From Bifidobacterium tissieri (lineage in GTDB: Bacteria > Actinomycetota > Actinomycetes > Actinomycetales > Bifidobacteriaceae), in NCBI RefSeq assembly GCF_002259645.1, contig NZ_MWWV01000014.1:1-51921 (forward strand): a DNA stretch of 51,921 bases, given 5' to 3'. This document shows, one piece after another, positions 34,560 to 42,586 of this stretch. A program made the position numbers and the translations under genes. Position 1 is the first letter of the stretch, and every line of letters starts with the position of its first letter. The notes beneath the pieces were generated by a model. That model searched no databases, had not been told where the DNA came from, and saw nothing but the letters and a program-made list of their open reading frames with translations.

Positions 34560-36758
34560 ATGAGCACAACAGCAGTCGATCGGATCCTGTTCGGTGCCGC
34601 ATACTACGACGAATACATGCCCGACCTTGAGCAGTCCGACGGACTCGACGCCGATGCCCGTGCCGACCGCGACATGGCCATGATGAAGGCCGCCGGCATC
34701 AATGTGATCCGTATCGCGGAATCCACGTGGAGCACCTGCGAACCGCAGCCCGGCGAATTCGACTTCAGCCACGTGGACCGTGCGCTCGACGCCGCCCACC
34801 GCGCGGGAATCGACGTGATCGTGGGCACACCCACCTACGCTGTACCGGCGTGGCTCGTGCATATGCATCCCGACGTGCTTGCCGTGACCCCCAACGGTCC
34901 AGGCTCATACGGTGCGCGGCAGATCATGGACATCGTCAACCCCGCCTATCGCTTCTACGGCGAACGGGTGATCCGCCGGCTCATCGCGCATGTGGCCGCT
35001 CATCCGGCCGTGATCGGCTATCAGGTGGACAACGAAACCAAGTACTACGACTCCGTCTCGCACGATATGCAGACGCTGTTCATCAAATATCTGCGTAAGA
35101 AGTTCCATGACGATCTCGACGAACTCAACCGTCGGCTCGGTCTGGACTACTGGTCGAACCGCGTGGATTCATGGGAGGACTTCCCCGACGTGACCGGGTC
35201 GATCAACCAGTCGCTGCGCGGTGAATTCGACCGGTTCCGCCGCGATCAGGTGGCGCGGTTCCTCGCGTGGCAGGCGGACATCGTACGCGAATACGCGCGC
35301 GACGACCAGTTCATTACGCAGAACTTCGACTACGAATGGCGTGGTTACTCGTACGGCGTGCAGCCCGCCGTCGATCACTTCAAAGCCGCGCGCGGTGTGG
35401 ACATCACCGGTGTGGACATCTATCACCCCGCCGCGGACGAACTCACCGGCAAGGAGATCGCGTTCGGCGGCGACATGGCTCGCTCCACCAAGGATGGCGC
35501 GAACTATCTCGTGATCGAGACCGAGGCTCAAGGACAGCATGGATGGCTGCCGTTCCCCGGTCAACTGCGTCTGCAGGCGTACTCGCATCTGGCGAGCGGT
35601 GCTGATTCGGTGATGTACTGGCATTGGCATTCCATCCATCATTCGTATGAGACGTATTGGAAGGGGCTGATCTCGCACGATCTGGAACCGAATCCCACGT
35701 ACGAGGAGGCTGGGGTGTTTGGTCGTGAGATCGCCGCGGACGGTGTGGGCGATCGGCTGATCCACCTGAAGAAGCGCAATCGCGTGGCGATCATGGTGTC
35801 GAACGAGTCGCTGTCCGCGCTGGAATGGTTCCGAATCGAGACCGGATTCCCGGACGGTGTGGGCATCAACTACAACGATGTGGTGCGTCGTATCTACGAT
35901 GCGCTGTTCGAGCTCAACGTGGAATGCGATTTCGTGCCGGTTGACGCTGGCGTGGAGCGTCTGGGGCGGTACGCGATGGTGATCGCGCCGGCGTTGTACT
36001 GCGCTCCGCAGGAGACGATCGACGACCTGCGTGCGTACGTGCGCGACGGTGGCCATGCGGTGGCCACCATGCGTTCGTTCGTCACCGACGACGAGGTGAC
36101 CGTGTGGCATGATCGCGCACCTCACGACCTCACCGACGTGTTCGGCATGAGCTACAACCAGTTCACGCGGCCCAAGGGACGAGTGGGTGTGGCGTTCGCG
36201 GATGGCATGCTCGGCGAGGATGTGGCTGCGGGCGGTGCGGCTGTAGGCGATGCGGTGCGTGCCGAGGCGCTGATCGAATTGCTCAAGGTGACGCCCAAAG
36301 CTGGGACCGAGGTGCTCGCGCGATACGATCATTACGCGTGGAAGGACTATGCGGCCGTCACCCGTCACGCGTTCGGCGACCAAGGCGGCTGGGGCGAATG
36401 GATCGGCACCATGCTCGACGCGAGCACCATGCGTGCCGTGCTGCGCGAGGCCGTTGTGGCGTCAGGAATCGCGTCGGATGCCGGCGTCGCCGCGGCGATG
36501 TCGCTCGCCGGAACGGTGACCGTTCGTCGTGGCGAGAACGCGGCCGGCGAATCCGTGACGTATCTGCTCAACTACTCCCCCGAGCCGGTGCGGGTTCCCA
36601 GCCCGGTCGCAGGCACGGTGCTTGTGGGTGGCGGTCGTGTTGCCACGGATGGCAGTGCGGTCGATGATCCCTCCGCCGGACCCGCGGTCGGAACCGCGTT
36701 GCAGGCCGGTGAAGAGATCGTCGTCGGACCGTGGAATCTTGTGGTGATCGCCGGCTGA
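34560..36758 (+). CDS. GH42 beta-galactosidase
   Basis: Intracellular retaining beta-galactosidase (no signal peptide). Of 732 residues, the TIM barrel opens with FGAAYYDEYMPD (about 11-22) and WSTCEPQPGEFDF. The acid/base is Glu159 in GYQVDNET and the nucleophile Glu320 in YLVIETEAQGQHGW. A trimerisation domain and a C-terminal beta domain follow. AAAGGAGAG precedes the ATG at 34560. It is the second gene of the operon with the MFS transporter. Bifidobacterial GH42 enzymes differ in preference (lacto-N-tetraose, beta-1,6- or beta-1,4-galactosides), and the choice cannot be made from sequence alone. GH42 family is secure. Confidence 0.92.
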   Translation: MSTTAVDRILFGAAYYDEYMPDLEQSDGLDADARADRDMAMMKAAGINVIRIAESTWSTCEPQPGEFDFSHVDRALDAAHRAGIDVIVGTPTYAVPAWLVHMHPDVLAVTPNGPGSYGARQIMDIVNPAYRFYGERVIRRLIAHVAAHPAVIGYQVDNETKYYDSVSHDMQTLFIKYLRKKFHDDLDELNRRLGLDYWSNRVDSWEDFPDVTGSINQSLRGEFDRFRRDQVARFLAWQADIVREYARDDQFITQNFDYEWRGYSYGVQPAVDHFKAARGVDITGVDIYHPAADELTGKEIAFGGDMARSTKDGANYLVIETEAQGQHGWLPFPGQLRLQAYSHLASGADSVMYWHWHSIHHSYETYWKGLISHDLEPNPTYEEAGVFGREIAADGVGDRLIHLKKRNRVAIMVSNESLSALEWFRIETGFPDGVGINYNDVVRRIYDALFELNVECDFVPVDAGVERLGRYAMVIAPALYCAPQETIDDLRAYVRDGGHAVATMRSFVTDDEVTVWHDRAPHDLTDVFGMSYNQFTRPKGRVGVAFADGMLGEDVAAGGAAVGDAVRAEALIELLKVTPKAGTEVLARYDHYAWKDYAAVTRHAFGDQGGWGEWIGTMLDASTMRAVLREAVVASGIASDAGVAAAMSLAGTVTVRRGENAAGESVTYLLNYSPEPVRVPSPVAGTVLVGGGRVATDGSAVDDPSAGPAVGTALQAGEEIVVGPWNLVVIAG

Positions 36759-36822
36759 TTGCCGTATGTCGTCGATGTTGTCGACGTGTCGGCAACGATC
36801 CCTCATTTATTAATTTTTTGAT

Positions 36823-36878
36823 TTGACAAATACAAACGAGCGATGCATAATACTGTTATCTAACAACAAGTAGATAAC
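36823..36878 (+). promoter_or_regulatory. Promoter and TetR-type operator of GH5-GH43
   Basis: A textbook TTGACA (36823-36828), 17-bp spacer, CATAAT (36846-36851), followed at once by the perfect palindromic operator TTATCTA, 8 bp, TAGATAA (36856-36877) with flanking G/C. It is the clearest copy of the shared operator. Confidence 0.8.
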
Positions 36879-36984
36879 GTTGATGGCGGCTGAAACGATG
36901 ACATCACCGCGGCCGTCCCCGTCGATGACGACACCCCGCCTACGTAGTCCTGAACCTCGCAAGACTCATACGAATGGAGCAATG

Positions 36985-38208
36985 ATGACCCTGACCACAA
37001 CCGATTCCACGCAATCCCCCGCCTCCGTCCTTCCCTACATCAAGGGCGTCAACCTCGGCAACTGGCTGGTGCTGGAAAAGTGGATGAACCCCGCCCTGTT
37101 CGACGGCACCACAGCCGACGACGAGTACTATCTGCCCACCCAGCTCTCTTCCGACGTATACGAGGCGCGCATCCGCACACATCGATCCGAATACATCACC
37201 GAACGCGATTTCGCCACCATCCGGTCGTGGGGCCTCAACTCCGTGCGCATCCCCGTACCGTACTTCATCTTCGGCGATCGTCCGCCGTTCATCGGCTGCA
37301 TCGACGAACTCGACAAGGCGTTCAACTGGGCCGACAAATACGGACTGACCATCCTCATCGACCTGCACACCGCGCCGATGAGTCAGAACGGATTCGACAA
37401 CGGCGGCATCAGCGGCGTGTGCAAGTGGGCGCAGCTGCCCGACGAAGTGGAATTCGTACTCACCGTGCTCGAACGACTCGCCCAGCGCTACGGTACGCGC
37501 GAATCGTTGATGGGCATCGAGATCATCAACGAGCCGAACACCACCACCTCATGGTCGATGATGGATGTGACCGAACGATATCCCGCCGTGGACGCCGAAC
37601 TGGCCACCGGCACCGGTCCCATCGCTTTCGATTGGCTCAAGGACTTCTACGTGACCGCCTACCATCGTCTGCGCGCCCACCTTCCCGAAGACAAGGCCGT
37701 GGTCTTCCACGACGGATTCGACATCTGGCAGTGGAAGGACTTCATGCGTGACGGCAACGAATTCAAGAACGTGATCCTCGACACCCATCAGTACCTGATG
37801 ACCGCCGAAATGATGGGATGCCCACAAACCGCGGAAGGCTACGACGACTTCGTACGCAACACCTACGCGCCGATGATCGAAGAAATGAGCGCATACTTCC
37901 CCGTGATCGTCGGCGAATGGTGCCTGTTCAATTCGGTCGGCTGCGGCGTGGACACGCACGGCGGACAGTCGGTACTCAACGGCGAGGAAGGCGCGGCCGT
38001 GGAAAGCCTCACCCCGCAGGAGAAGCGCGACCTGTATCAGGGCGTAGCCGCATCCCAACTGGAGGCGTGGAGCAAGGGCTCCGGCTACTACTACTGGAAC
38101 TACAAACTGCTCACCGACACCGTGAACACCCCCGGATGGATCGGCTGGGACGCCTGGGATCTGGGTCGCTGCGTGGCGCAGGACTGGTTCCCCGTCGACC
38201 ATCGCTGA
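36985..38208 (+). CDS. GH5 glycosidase, exo-beta-1,3-glucanase-like
   Basis: Retaining glycosidase of about 407 residues without a signal peptide, so cytoplasmic. It opens with GVNLGNWLVLEKWMNPALF, resembling fungal exo-beta-1,3-glucanases of GH5. The acid/base is Glu183 in EIINEPN and the nucleophile Glu311 in VIVGEW. LDTHQYLMTAEM and a late aromatic KGSGYYYWNYK give the sugar-binding wall. Two adjacent ATGs (36982, 36985) follow GGAG; I chose the second for spacing, though the frame is open for 34 more codons upstream. It is probably active on short beta-glucosides imported by the nearby symporter. GH43 follows after 96 bp in the same direction. Confidence 0.85.
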   Translation: MTLTTTDSTQSPASVLPYIKGVNLGNWLVLEKWMNPALFDGTTADDEYYLPTQLSSDVYEARIRTHRSEYITERDFATIRSWGLNSVRIPVPYFIFGDRPPFIGCIDELDKAFNWADKYGLTILIDLHTAPMSQNGFDNGGISGVCKWAQLPDEVEFVLTVLERLAQRYGTRESLMGIEIINEPNTTTSWSMMDVTERYPAVDAELATGTGPIAFDWLKDFYVTAYHRLRAHLPEDKAVVFHDGFDIWQWKDFMRDGNEFKNVILDTHQYLMTAEMMGCPQTAEGYDDFVRNTYAPMIEEMSAYFPVIVGEWCLFNSVGCGVDTHGGQSVLNGEEGAAVESLTPQEKRDLYQGVAASQLEAWSKGSGYYYWNYKLLTDTVNTPGWIGWDAWDLGRCVAQDWFPVDHR

Positions 38209-38304
38209 ACGTCGCGCCGCACTGTCGAAACTGTCGAACCATCGAACAGACGATCAACCACCGCACTATCGAATATCATCCAATCTAAGGAGCGCTAGGC
38301 AACG

Positions 38305-39951
38305 ATGCTGCACAATCCCATCCTCCCCGGATTCAATCCGGACCCCGCCATCTGCCGCAAGGGCGATGACTACTACATCGCCGTATCCACCTTCGAATGG
38401 ATGCCCGGCATCCCCATCTACCATTCGCGCGACATGAAGCACTGGGAACTGCTCACCCACGTGCTCACCGACGACACCAACCCGAACCTCACCAAACTGC
38501 CCAGCGCCAAGGGCATCTGGGCCCCCTGCCTCACCTACGACGAGCAGGCAGGCCTGTTCACCGTGGTCTACGGCGTGATGAACTCGATGAACGCACGCTA
38601 CTTCGACGTGGAAAACTATCTCATCACCGCGCCCTCGATCGAAGGGCCGTGGAGCGAACCGGTGTACCTTACGTCGTCCGGCTTCGACGCGTCCATCCTG
38701 CACGATGACGACGGACGCAAATACATCGTCTCGCTGGAATGGGAGACCCGCGAGGGCTACGAAAAACCGGGCGTGATCTGCCTGGTCGAATACGATCCCG
38801 AAGCCCAGCATGTGATCGGCTATCCGAAACGTATCTGGCGTGGAGCCACCGACCGTGGATGCATCGAAGCGCCGCATCTGACCAAGCGCAACGGATGGTA
38901 CTACCTCATGTGCGCGGAAGGCGGCACCGGATACAATCACGCGGTGACCATGGGACGCTCCCGCAACGTGTGGGGGCCGTACGAGCCCGATCCCAACGGT
39001 CCGCTCGTCACTTCGCAGCCGGTCGAATCCAACGAACGCGCCGACGACGATCATCTCAAGCCCCGCTATTTCAACCCTGATTCGGTGCTGCAGAAGTCCG
39101 GTCACGGATCCTACGTGGATCTGCCGAACGGCGAAACGTATCTGGTTCACCTGACGAGTCGTCCGTTCGTGCCGGAGCTGCGGTGCACGCTCGGCCGTGA
39201 AACCGCCATCCAGAAGATGACGTGGACCGACGACGGATGGCTGCGCATGGCCGACGGCTCGAATCTGGCCAAACTCGACGTGGAAGAGCCGAATCTGCCC
39301 GACGTGCCGATGCGCGAAACCCCGGCGTTTGATGATTTTGATGATGTGGAACTCGGCAATTGGTACTACGCGCCACGCATCATGCCCGGATCGTTCGCCA
39401 CAGTGGGAGAGCGCCCCGGATGGGTACGGCTGCGCGGTCAGGAGTCGCTCGCCTCGCTCAATCGGGTGAGCCTGCTCGCACGCAAGCTCACCAGCGTGCA
39501 CGCCACCGTCACCACGAAGATGGACTTCGCGCCGGAGGTGTATCAGCATCACGCCGGACTCGTGCTCTACTACGACAACATGAACAACATCTTCCTGAGC
39601 AAGTACTGGTCCGAAACGCTCGGCGGTCCCGCGATCTCCCTGACCCGGCTCGAAAACGGTGAGAAGACCGAAATGGTGGATACCCGAACCGCCGTGGACG
39701 ATCGGCCGCTCTACCTGCGGGTGACTGTGGACGGGCGACGGACGTGGTTCGCGTGGAGTTACGACGGTGACGACTGGCAGCGCATCGGACCGGACTTCGA
39801 CACCACCACGTTCTCCGACGAATACTGCAAGTACGGCGAATTCACGGGAACCATGGTCGGACTCGCCTGCACCGACGCCGCATTGCACGAGCGCACCGCC
39901 GACTTCGATTTCTTCGACTATCAGGCGGACGAAAGCCAGCCCGTGGCGTGA
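38305..39951 (+). CDS. GH43 beta-xylosidase/arabinofuranosidase
   Basis: Inverting glycosidase of 548 residues, cytoplasmic. The five-bladed propeller holds the three acidic residues: Asp13 in FNPDPAI (base), Asp128 in SGFDASIL (pKa modulator) and Glu188 in GCIEAPHL (acid). From about residue 340 a beta-sandwich domain follows (NWYYAPRIMPGSF onward), the two-domain layout of beta-xylosidases of the XynB type (GH43 subfamily 11-like). AAGGAGCG lies upstream of the ATG. Together with GH5 it suggests use of xylan- or mixed-glycan-derived oligosaccharides. Family is secure; xylosidase preference is inferred from the C-terminal domain. Confidence 0.9.
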   Translation: MLHNPILPGFNPDPAICRKGDDYYIAVSTFEWMPGIPIYHSRDMKHWELLTHVLTDDTNPNLTKLPSAKGIWAPCLTYDEQAGLFTVVYGVMNSMNARYFDVENYLITAPSIEGPWSEPVYLTSSGFDASILHDDDGRKYIVSLEWETREGYEKPGVICLVEYDPEAQHVIGYPKRIWRGATDRGCIEAPHLTKRNGWYYLMCAEGGTGYNHAVTMGRSRNVWGPYEPDPNGPLVTSQPVESNERADDDHLKPRYFNPDSVLQKSGHGSYVDLPNGETYLVHLTSRPFVPELRCTLGRETAIQKMTWTDDGWLRMADGSNLAKLDVEEPNLPDVPMRETPAFDDFDDVELGNWYYAPRIMPGSFATVGERPGWVRLRGQESLASLNRVSLLARKLTSVHATVTTKMDFAPEVYQHHAGLVLYYDNMNNIFLSKYWSETLGGPAISLTRLENGEKTEMVDTRTAVDDRPLYLRVTVDGRRTWFAWSYDGDDWQRIGPDFDTTTFSDEYCKYGEFTGTMVGLACTDAALHERTADFDFFDYQADESQPVA

Positions 39952-39963
39952 GCGATAGGTCGA

Positions 39964-40001
39964 CCGCGCACTCAACGTTTGGAAGACCGAAGAGTGCGCG
40001 G
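39964..40001 (+). terminator. Hairpin after GH43
   Basis: Ten-bp perfect stem CCGCGCACTC / GAGTGCGCGG with an 18-nt loop, 12 bp past the stop; no T run. Confidence 0.5.
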
Positions 40002-40148
40002 AACGCCAACACTATCCCGAAATCTCGGAAACGGTATGATGCCAAGGGTATGCGCGAGTAATCGCGCATCGATGGCGACATACTTCGTTGCGCACTCCAC
40101 GAATCGATGTTCCAAGAGAGCGCGATCATACGGGATTCGGAGACGACA

Positions 40149-40871
40149 ATGACCTACATGCAGGCGCTGATCGGGTTCGCTCTGGTGGCGGGATCCATGG
40201 CCTTGGTGCCGGGGCTCGACATGATGATGGTGCTGCACGAAACGATCAACACCACGCGCGCCCGTGGCATCGCCGCGGTGTGGGGCATCTCCTGCGGCGT
40301 GCTGGTATGGGCCGTCGCCGCTGCGGTCGGCCTGGCCGCGCTCATCAACGCGTTCCCCATGGCGTATGACGCGATCCGTGTGCTCGGCGGCCTGTACCTG
40401 TTCTATCTGGCGTTCAGCATGGCCCGGAAGAAGACCGATGACGGCAAGAGCGGCGGCCGGGATCGTGACGGCGGTGTCACTCAGACGGTTGACGGATCGG
40501 CTGGCAATGCCTCCGGCGTCAGCGGAGCGCCGAAGACATTGCGCACCTCGAATTTCCGGGAATGCGCGCAGTCGTTCTGGCGAGGATTCCTCACCGACTT
40601 CTTCAACCCCAAGATCGGTGTGTTCTACATCGCCATCATTCCGCAGTTCCTGGTGCCCGGCGTGGGCAATCTCGAGATGGGCATCTCGCTCGGGATGGTG
40701 CATTTCGTGGAAAGCGTGATCGTGCTCACCACCGTGGCGTATGCGGCATCGTTCTTCGCCAGCCGACTGCGCAATGAGCGTTCACAGCGCATACTCGGAC
40801 TGGTGTCCGGCGCGATCATGGCCGTACTCGGCGGTGTGACGATCGCCGATGTGGTGAAAAGCCGGCTGTAG
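40149..40871 (+). CDS. LysE/RhtB-family amino acid exporter
   Basis: Membrane exporter of 240 residues with about six helices. The family start FALVAGSMALVPGLDMMMVLHE (PGP-like motif) is in helix 1. FRECAQSFWRGFLTDFFNPK and IPQFLVPG mark the second half. The loop between helices 3 and 4 holds a Gly/Asp/Ser-rich insert (about residues 98-130). GGAG lies six bases before the ATG at 40149. It stands between GH43 and convergent cdd; the exported compound is unknown. A GCCGGCT/AGCCGGC inverted repeat (40861-40896) follows the stop and may terminate both. Confidence 0.88.
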   Translation: MTYMQALIGFALVAGSMALVPGLDMMMVLHETINTTRARGIAAVWGISCGVLVWAVAAAVGLAALINAFPMAYDAIRVLGGLYLFYLAFSMARKKTDDGKSGGRDRDGGVTQTVDGSAGNASGVSGAPKTLRTSNFRECAQSFWRGFLTDFFNPKIGVFYIAIIPQFLVPGVGNLEMGISLGMVHFVESVIVLTTVAYAASFFASRLRNERSQRILGLVSGAIMAVLGGVTIADVVKSRL

Positions 40872-40908
40872 GCCCGATCGGTGGCGATCAGCCGGCCTTC
40901 CGGACGAC

Positions 40909-41358
40909 TCACTTGCCGCCGAACGCGCCCTTGAACGGATCGTCGGTGTCGAACACCGGCTTCTCGGTCAGTGGGTACAGCTCATCAAGCGTGTACGTCT
41001 TGTATTCGGTGGGGCTGATGGCCAGAATGATCTGGAAATCGCGCTCGCAGAACTCGCACAGGAACTCGCGGCACATGCCGCACGGCGAACAGAACGCGGT
41101 GATCGGGCCCTTGGCGCTGCCGACGACCACAATGCGCGTGAACTCGTGATGGCCCTCCGACACGGCCTTGGCGCATGCCGTACGTTCCGCGCAGATGGTG
41201 GGCGCGAAGCCCATGTTCTCGATGTTGCAGCCCGTGTACACCGTACCGTCGGCGGCCTCGAGCGCCGCGCCGACCTGGAAGTGCGAGTACGGGGAATACG
41301 ACAGTTCGCGGGCCTCGATGGCCTTGATGATCAGATCCTCGGTGGAAATCGTGCTCAT
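40909..41358 (-). CDS. cdd: Cytidine deaminase
   Basis: Zinc enzyme that converts cytidine and deoxycytidine to uridines for salvage. The 149 residues show the zinc/catalytic motif CAERTA (Cys56, Glu58) and the second zinc pair CSPCGMC (Cys90, Cys93). SYSPYSHFQVGAAL (about 20-33) is the substrate-binding N-terminal motif, and the size matches small homotetrameric CDAs. AAAGGAGCAC precedes the ATG at 41358. It converges with the LysE gene; there is no obvious operon partner. Confidence 0.95.
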   Translation of the reverse strand: MSTISTEDLIIKAIEARELSYSPYSHFQVGAALEAADGTVYTGCNIENMGFAPTICAERTACAKAVSEGHHEFTRIVVVGSAKGPITAFCSPCGMCREFLCEFCERDFQIILAISPTEYKTYTLDELYPLTEKPVFDTDDPFKGAFGGK

Positions 41359-41571
41359 GCTGTGCTCCTTTGCGTTGCCTGATTGCATGCCTCGGTTGTC
41401 ATGTCTCAGTGCGATTGATTCCTCTCCCTGCCCATTGTATGAGTCTGTATGCGGCGACGATTGCCGTGAAACGCTATGCAGGGAGAAAGTGAACGGTCGT
41501 GCAGCGGAGATTGCCGTTCATGATGAACGGACGTTGGACGTCGGGCGGCGGAAATCGCGATATCAGCGATA

Positions 41572-42198
41572 TCAGCGATACCCTTCCCACAGCGGCAGCG
41601 GGAACAGGACGTCTTCGCAACGCGACCACATGGCGGCGAAATCCTGACCGGGGGTGCGCAGCCAGCGCAACTGCACGCCATCCATCATGCTGAACCCGGC
41701 GAGTAGTACATCGGCCGCATCCACGCCATCCGGCACGGCCCAGTCGATCCTCATCGCCTGTTCCACGCCGTTGCGCTCGCGGGCGGCGAAGTAGTCGTGG
41801 GCTGGATGGTTCGGGTCAAGTGCCTCGGCGCTCAGCGTGGAGAACATATGCACCAGCTTCGGGCGCTTGATGTTGATGGCCACGTTCTCGCGGAACATGG
41901 CGGCGATCGACGGCTTTTCGGCGTGCTCGAGCGAGGCGAGCAGTTCGTTGGTCTCCTTGTCGTACATCTCGGTGAGCACGAGTTCGAGCAGGCCTTCCTT
42001 GCTGCCCACATAATGCAGTACGCCAGCCTTGGTGAGTCCGACTTCGGTGGCGATCTTCTGGATGGAGGTGCCGTAGTAGCCGAGTGTGCCGAAGTATTCG
42101 ATGGTGGCGGCGAGGATCTTCTCCCGGCGGTCCGGTTCTCGGTTGGTGGTACGGGTGCGCGTGCTGCCGGTGGTCTCCATCGCGGTCGCTGCAGTCAT
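41572..42198 (-). CDS. TetR-family regulator 2 of the sugar arm
   Basis: Repressor of 208 residues with an N-terminal helix-turn-helix (about 28-72: EKILAATIEYFGTLGYYGTS, IQKIATEVGLTKAGVLHYVG). The ligand domain ends in SMMDGVQLRWLRTPGQ and LFPLPLWEGYR, which parallels regulator 1. I chose the ATG at 42196-42198 (MTAATAMETT), 9-10 bases after AGGAAAGGA; the frame stays open a further 38 codons. It is divergent from the GH3 gene at 42587. A perfect palindrome ACCAACCGGTTGGT before that gene and a degenerate copy near its own promoter make autoregulation plus GH3 control the simplest reading. Confidence 0.88.
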   Translation of the reverse strand: MTAATAMETTGSTRTRTTNREPDRREKILAATIEYFGTLGYYGTSIQKIATEVGLTKAGVLHYVGSKEGLLELVLTEMYDKETNELLASLEHAEKPSIAAMFRENVAINIKRPKLVHMFSTLSAEALDPNHPAHDYFAARERNGVEQAMRIDWAVPDGVDAADVLLAGFSMMDGVQLRWLRTPGQDFAAMWSRCEDVLFPLPLWEGYR

Positions 42199-42333
42199 GG
42201 GTGTGTTGTCCTTTCCTCGGCCGCGTCCCCGTTCCTCTCGATCCTCTCTCATGATCGTTTGGCATTCGTCTGACCGTTGCGGTGTCCTGCCGGGGCCGGC
42301 TCTTTGCGTCACTGCCTATCCATCATAATCCGT

Positions 42334-42347
42334 ACCGTTCGGTTGGT
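42334..42347. promoter_or_regulatory. Degenerate operator near tetR 2 promoter
   Basis: ACCGTTCGGTTGGT matches the 42458 palindrome at 11 of 14 positions, about 136 bp upstream of the tetR 2 start. Confidence 0.4.
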
Positions 42348-42445
42348 AGGCCGGTGGGATGAAATATGCGGATGGTATTCGCGTTGACGTGATCTGCGCA
42401 TCGACGGCTGGCGTGTCAGTTAGCGTGTCGTAACTTATGACGTGA

Positions 42446-42471
42446 TATATTGATTTTACCAACCGGTTGGT
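42446..42471 (+). promoter_or_regulatory. Operator palindrome before GH3 gene 1
   Basis: A perfect 14-bp palindrome ACCAACCGGTTGGT (42458-42471) lies just downstream of TATATT (42446-42451), a likely -10 element. This is the expected place for repression by the divergent TetR protein. The long untranslated leader to 42586 has no other feature I recognise. Confidence 0.6.
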
Positions 42472-42586
42472 TTGCGATTTCGTTGTCGAGATCGGAATCA
42501 ACAGGGTCCACGTTTACGGCAACCGCAACCAAACCCAACGCTGACGGCGGCATTGAGGCCGACGTCGTATCAGGAAACGAGGCACG

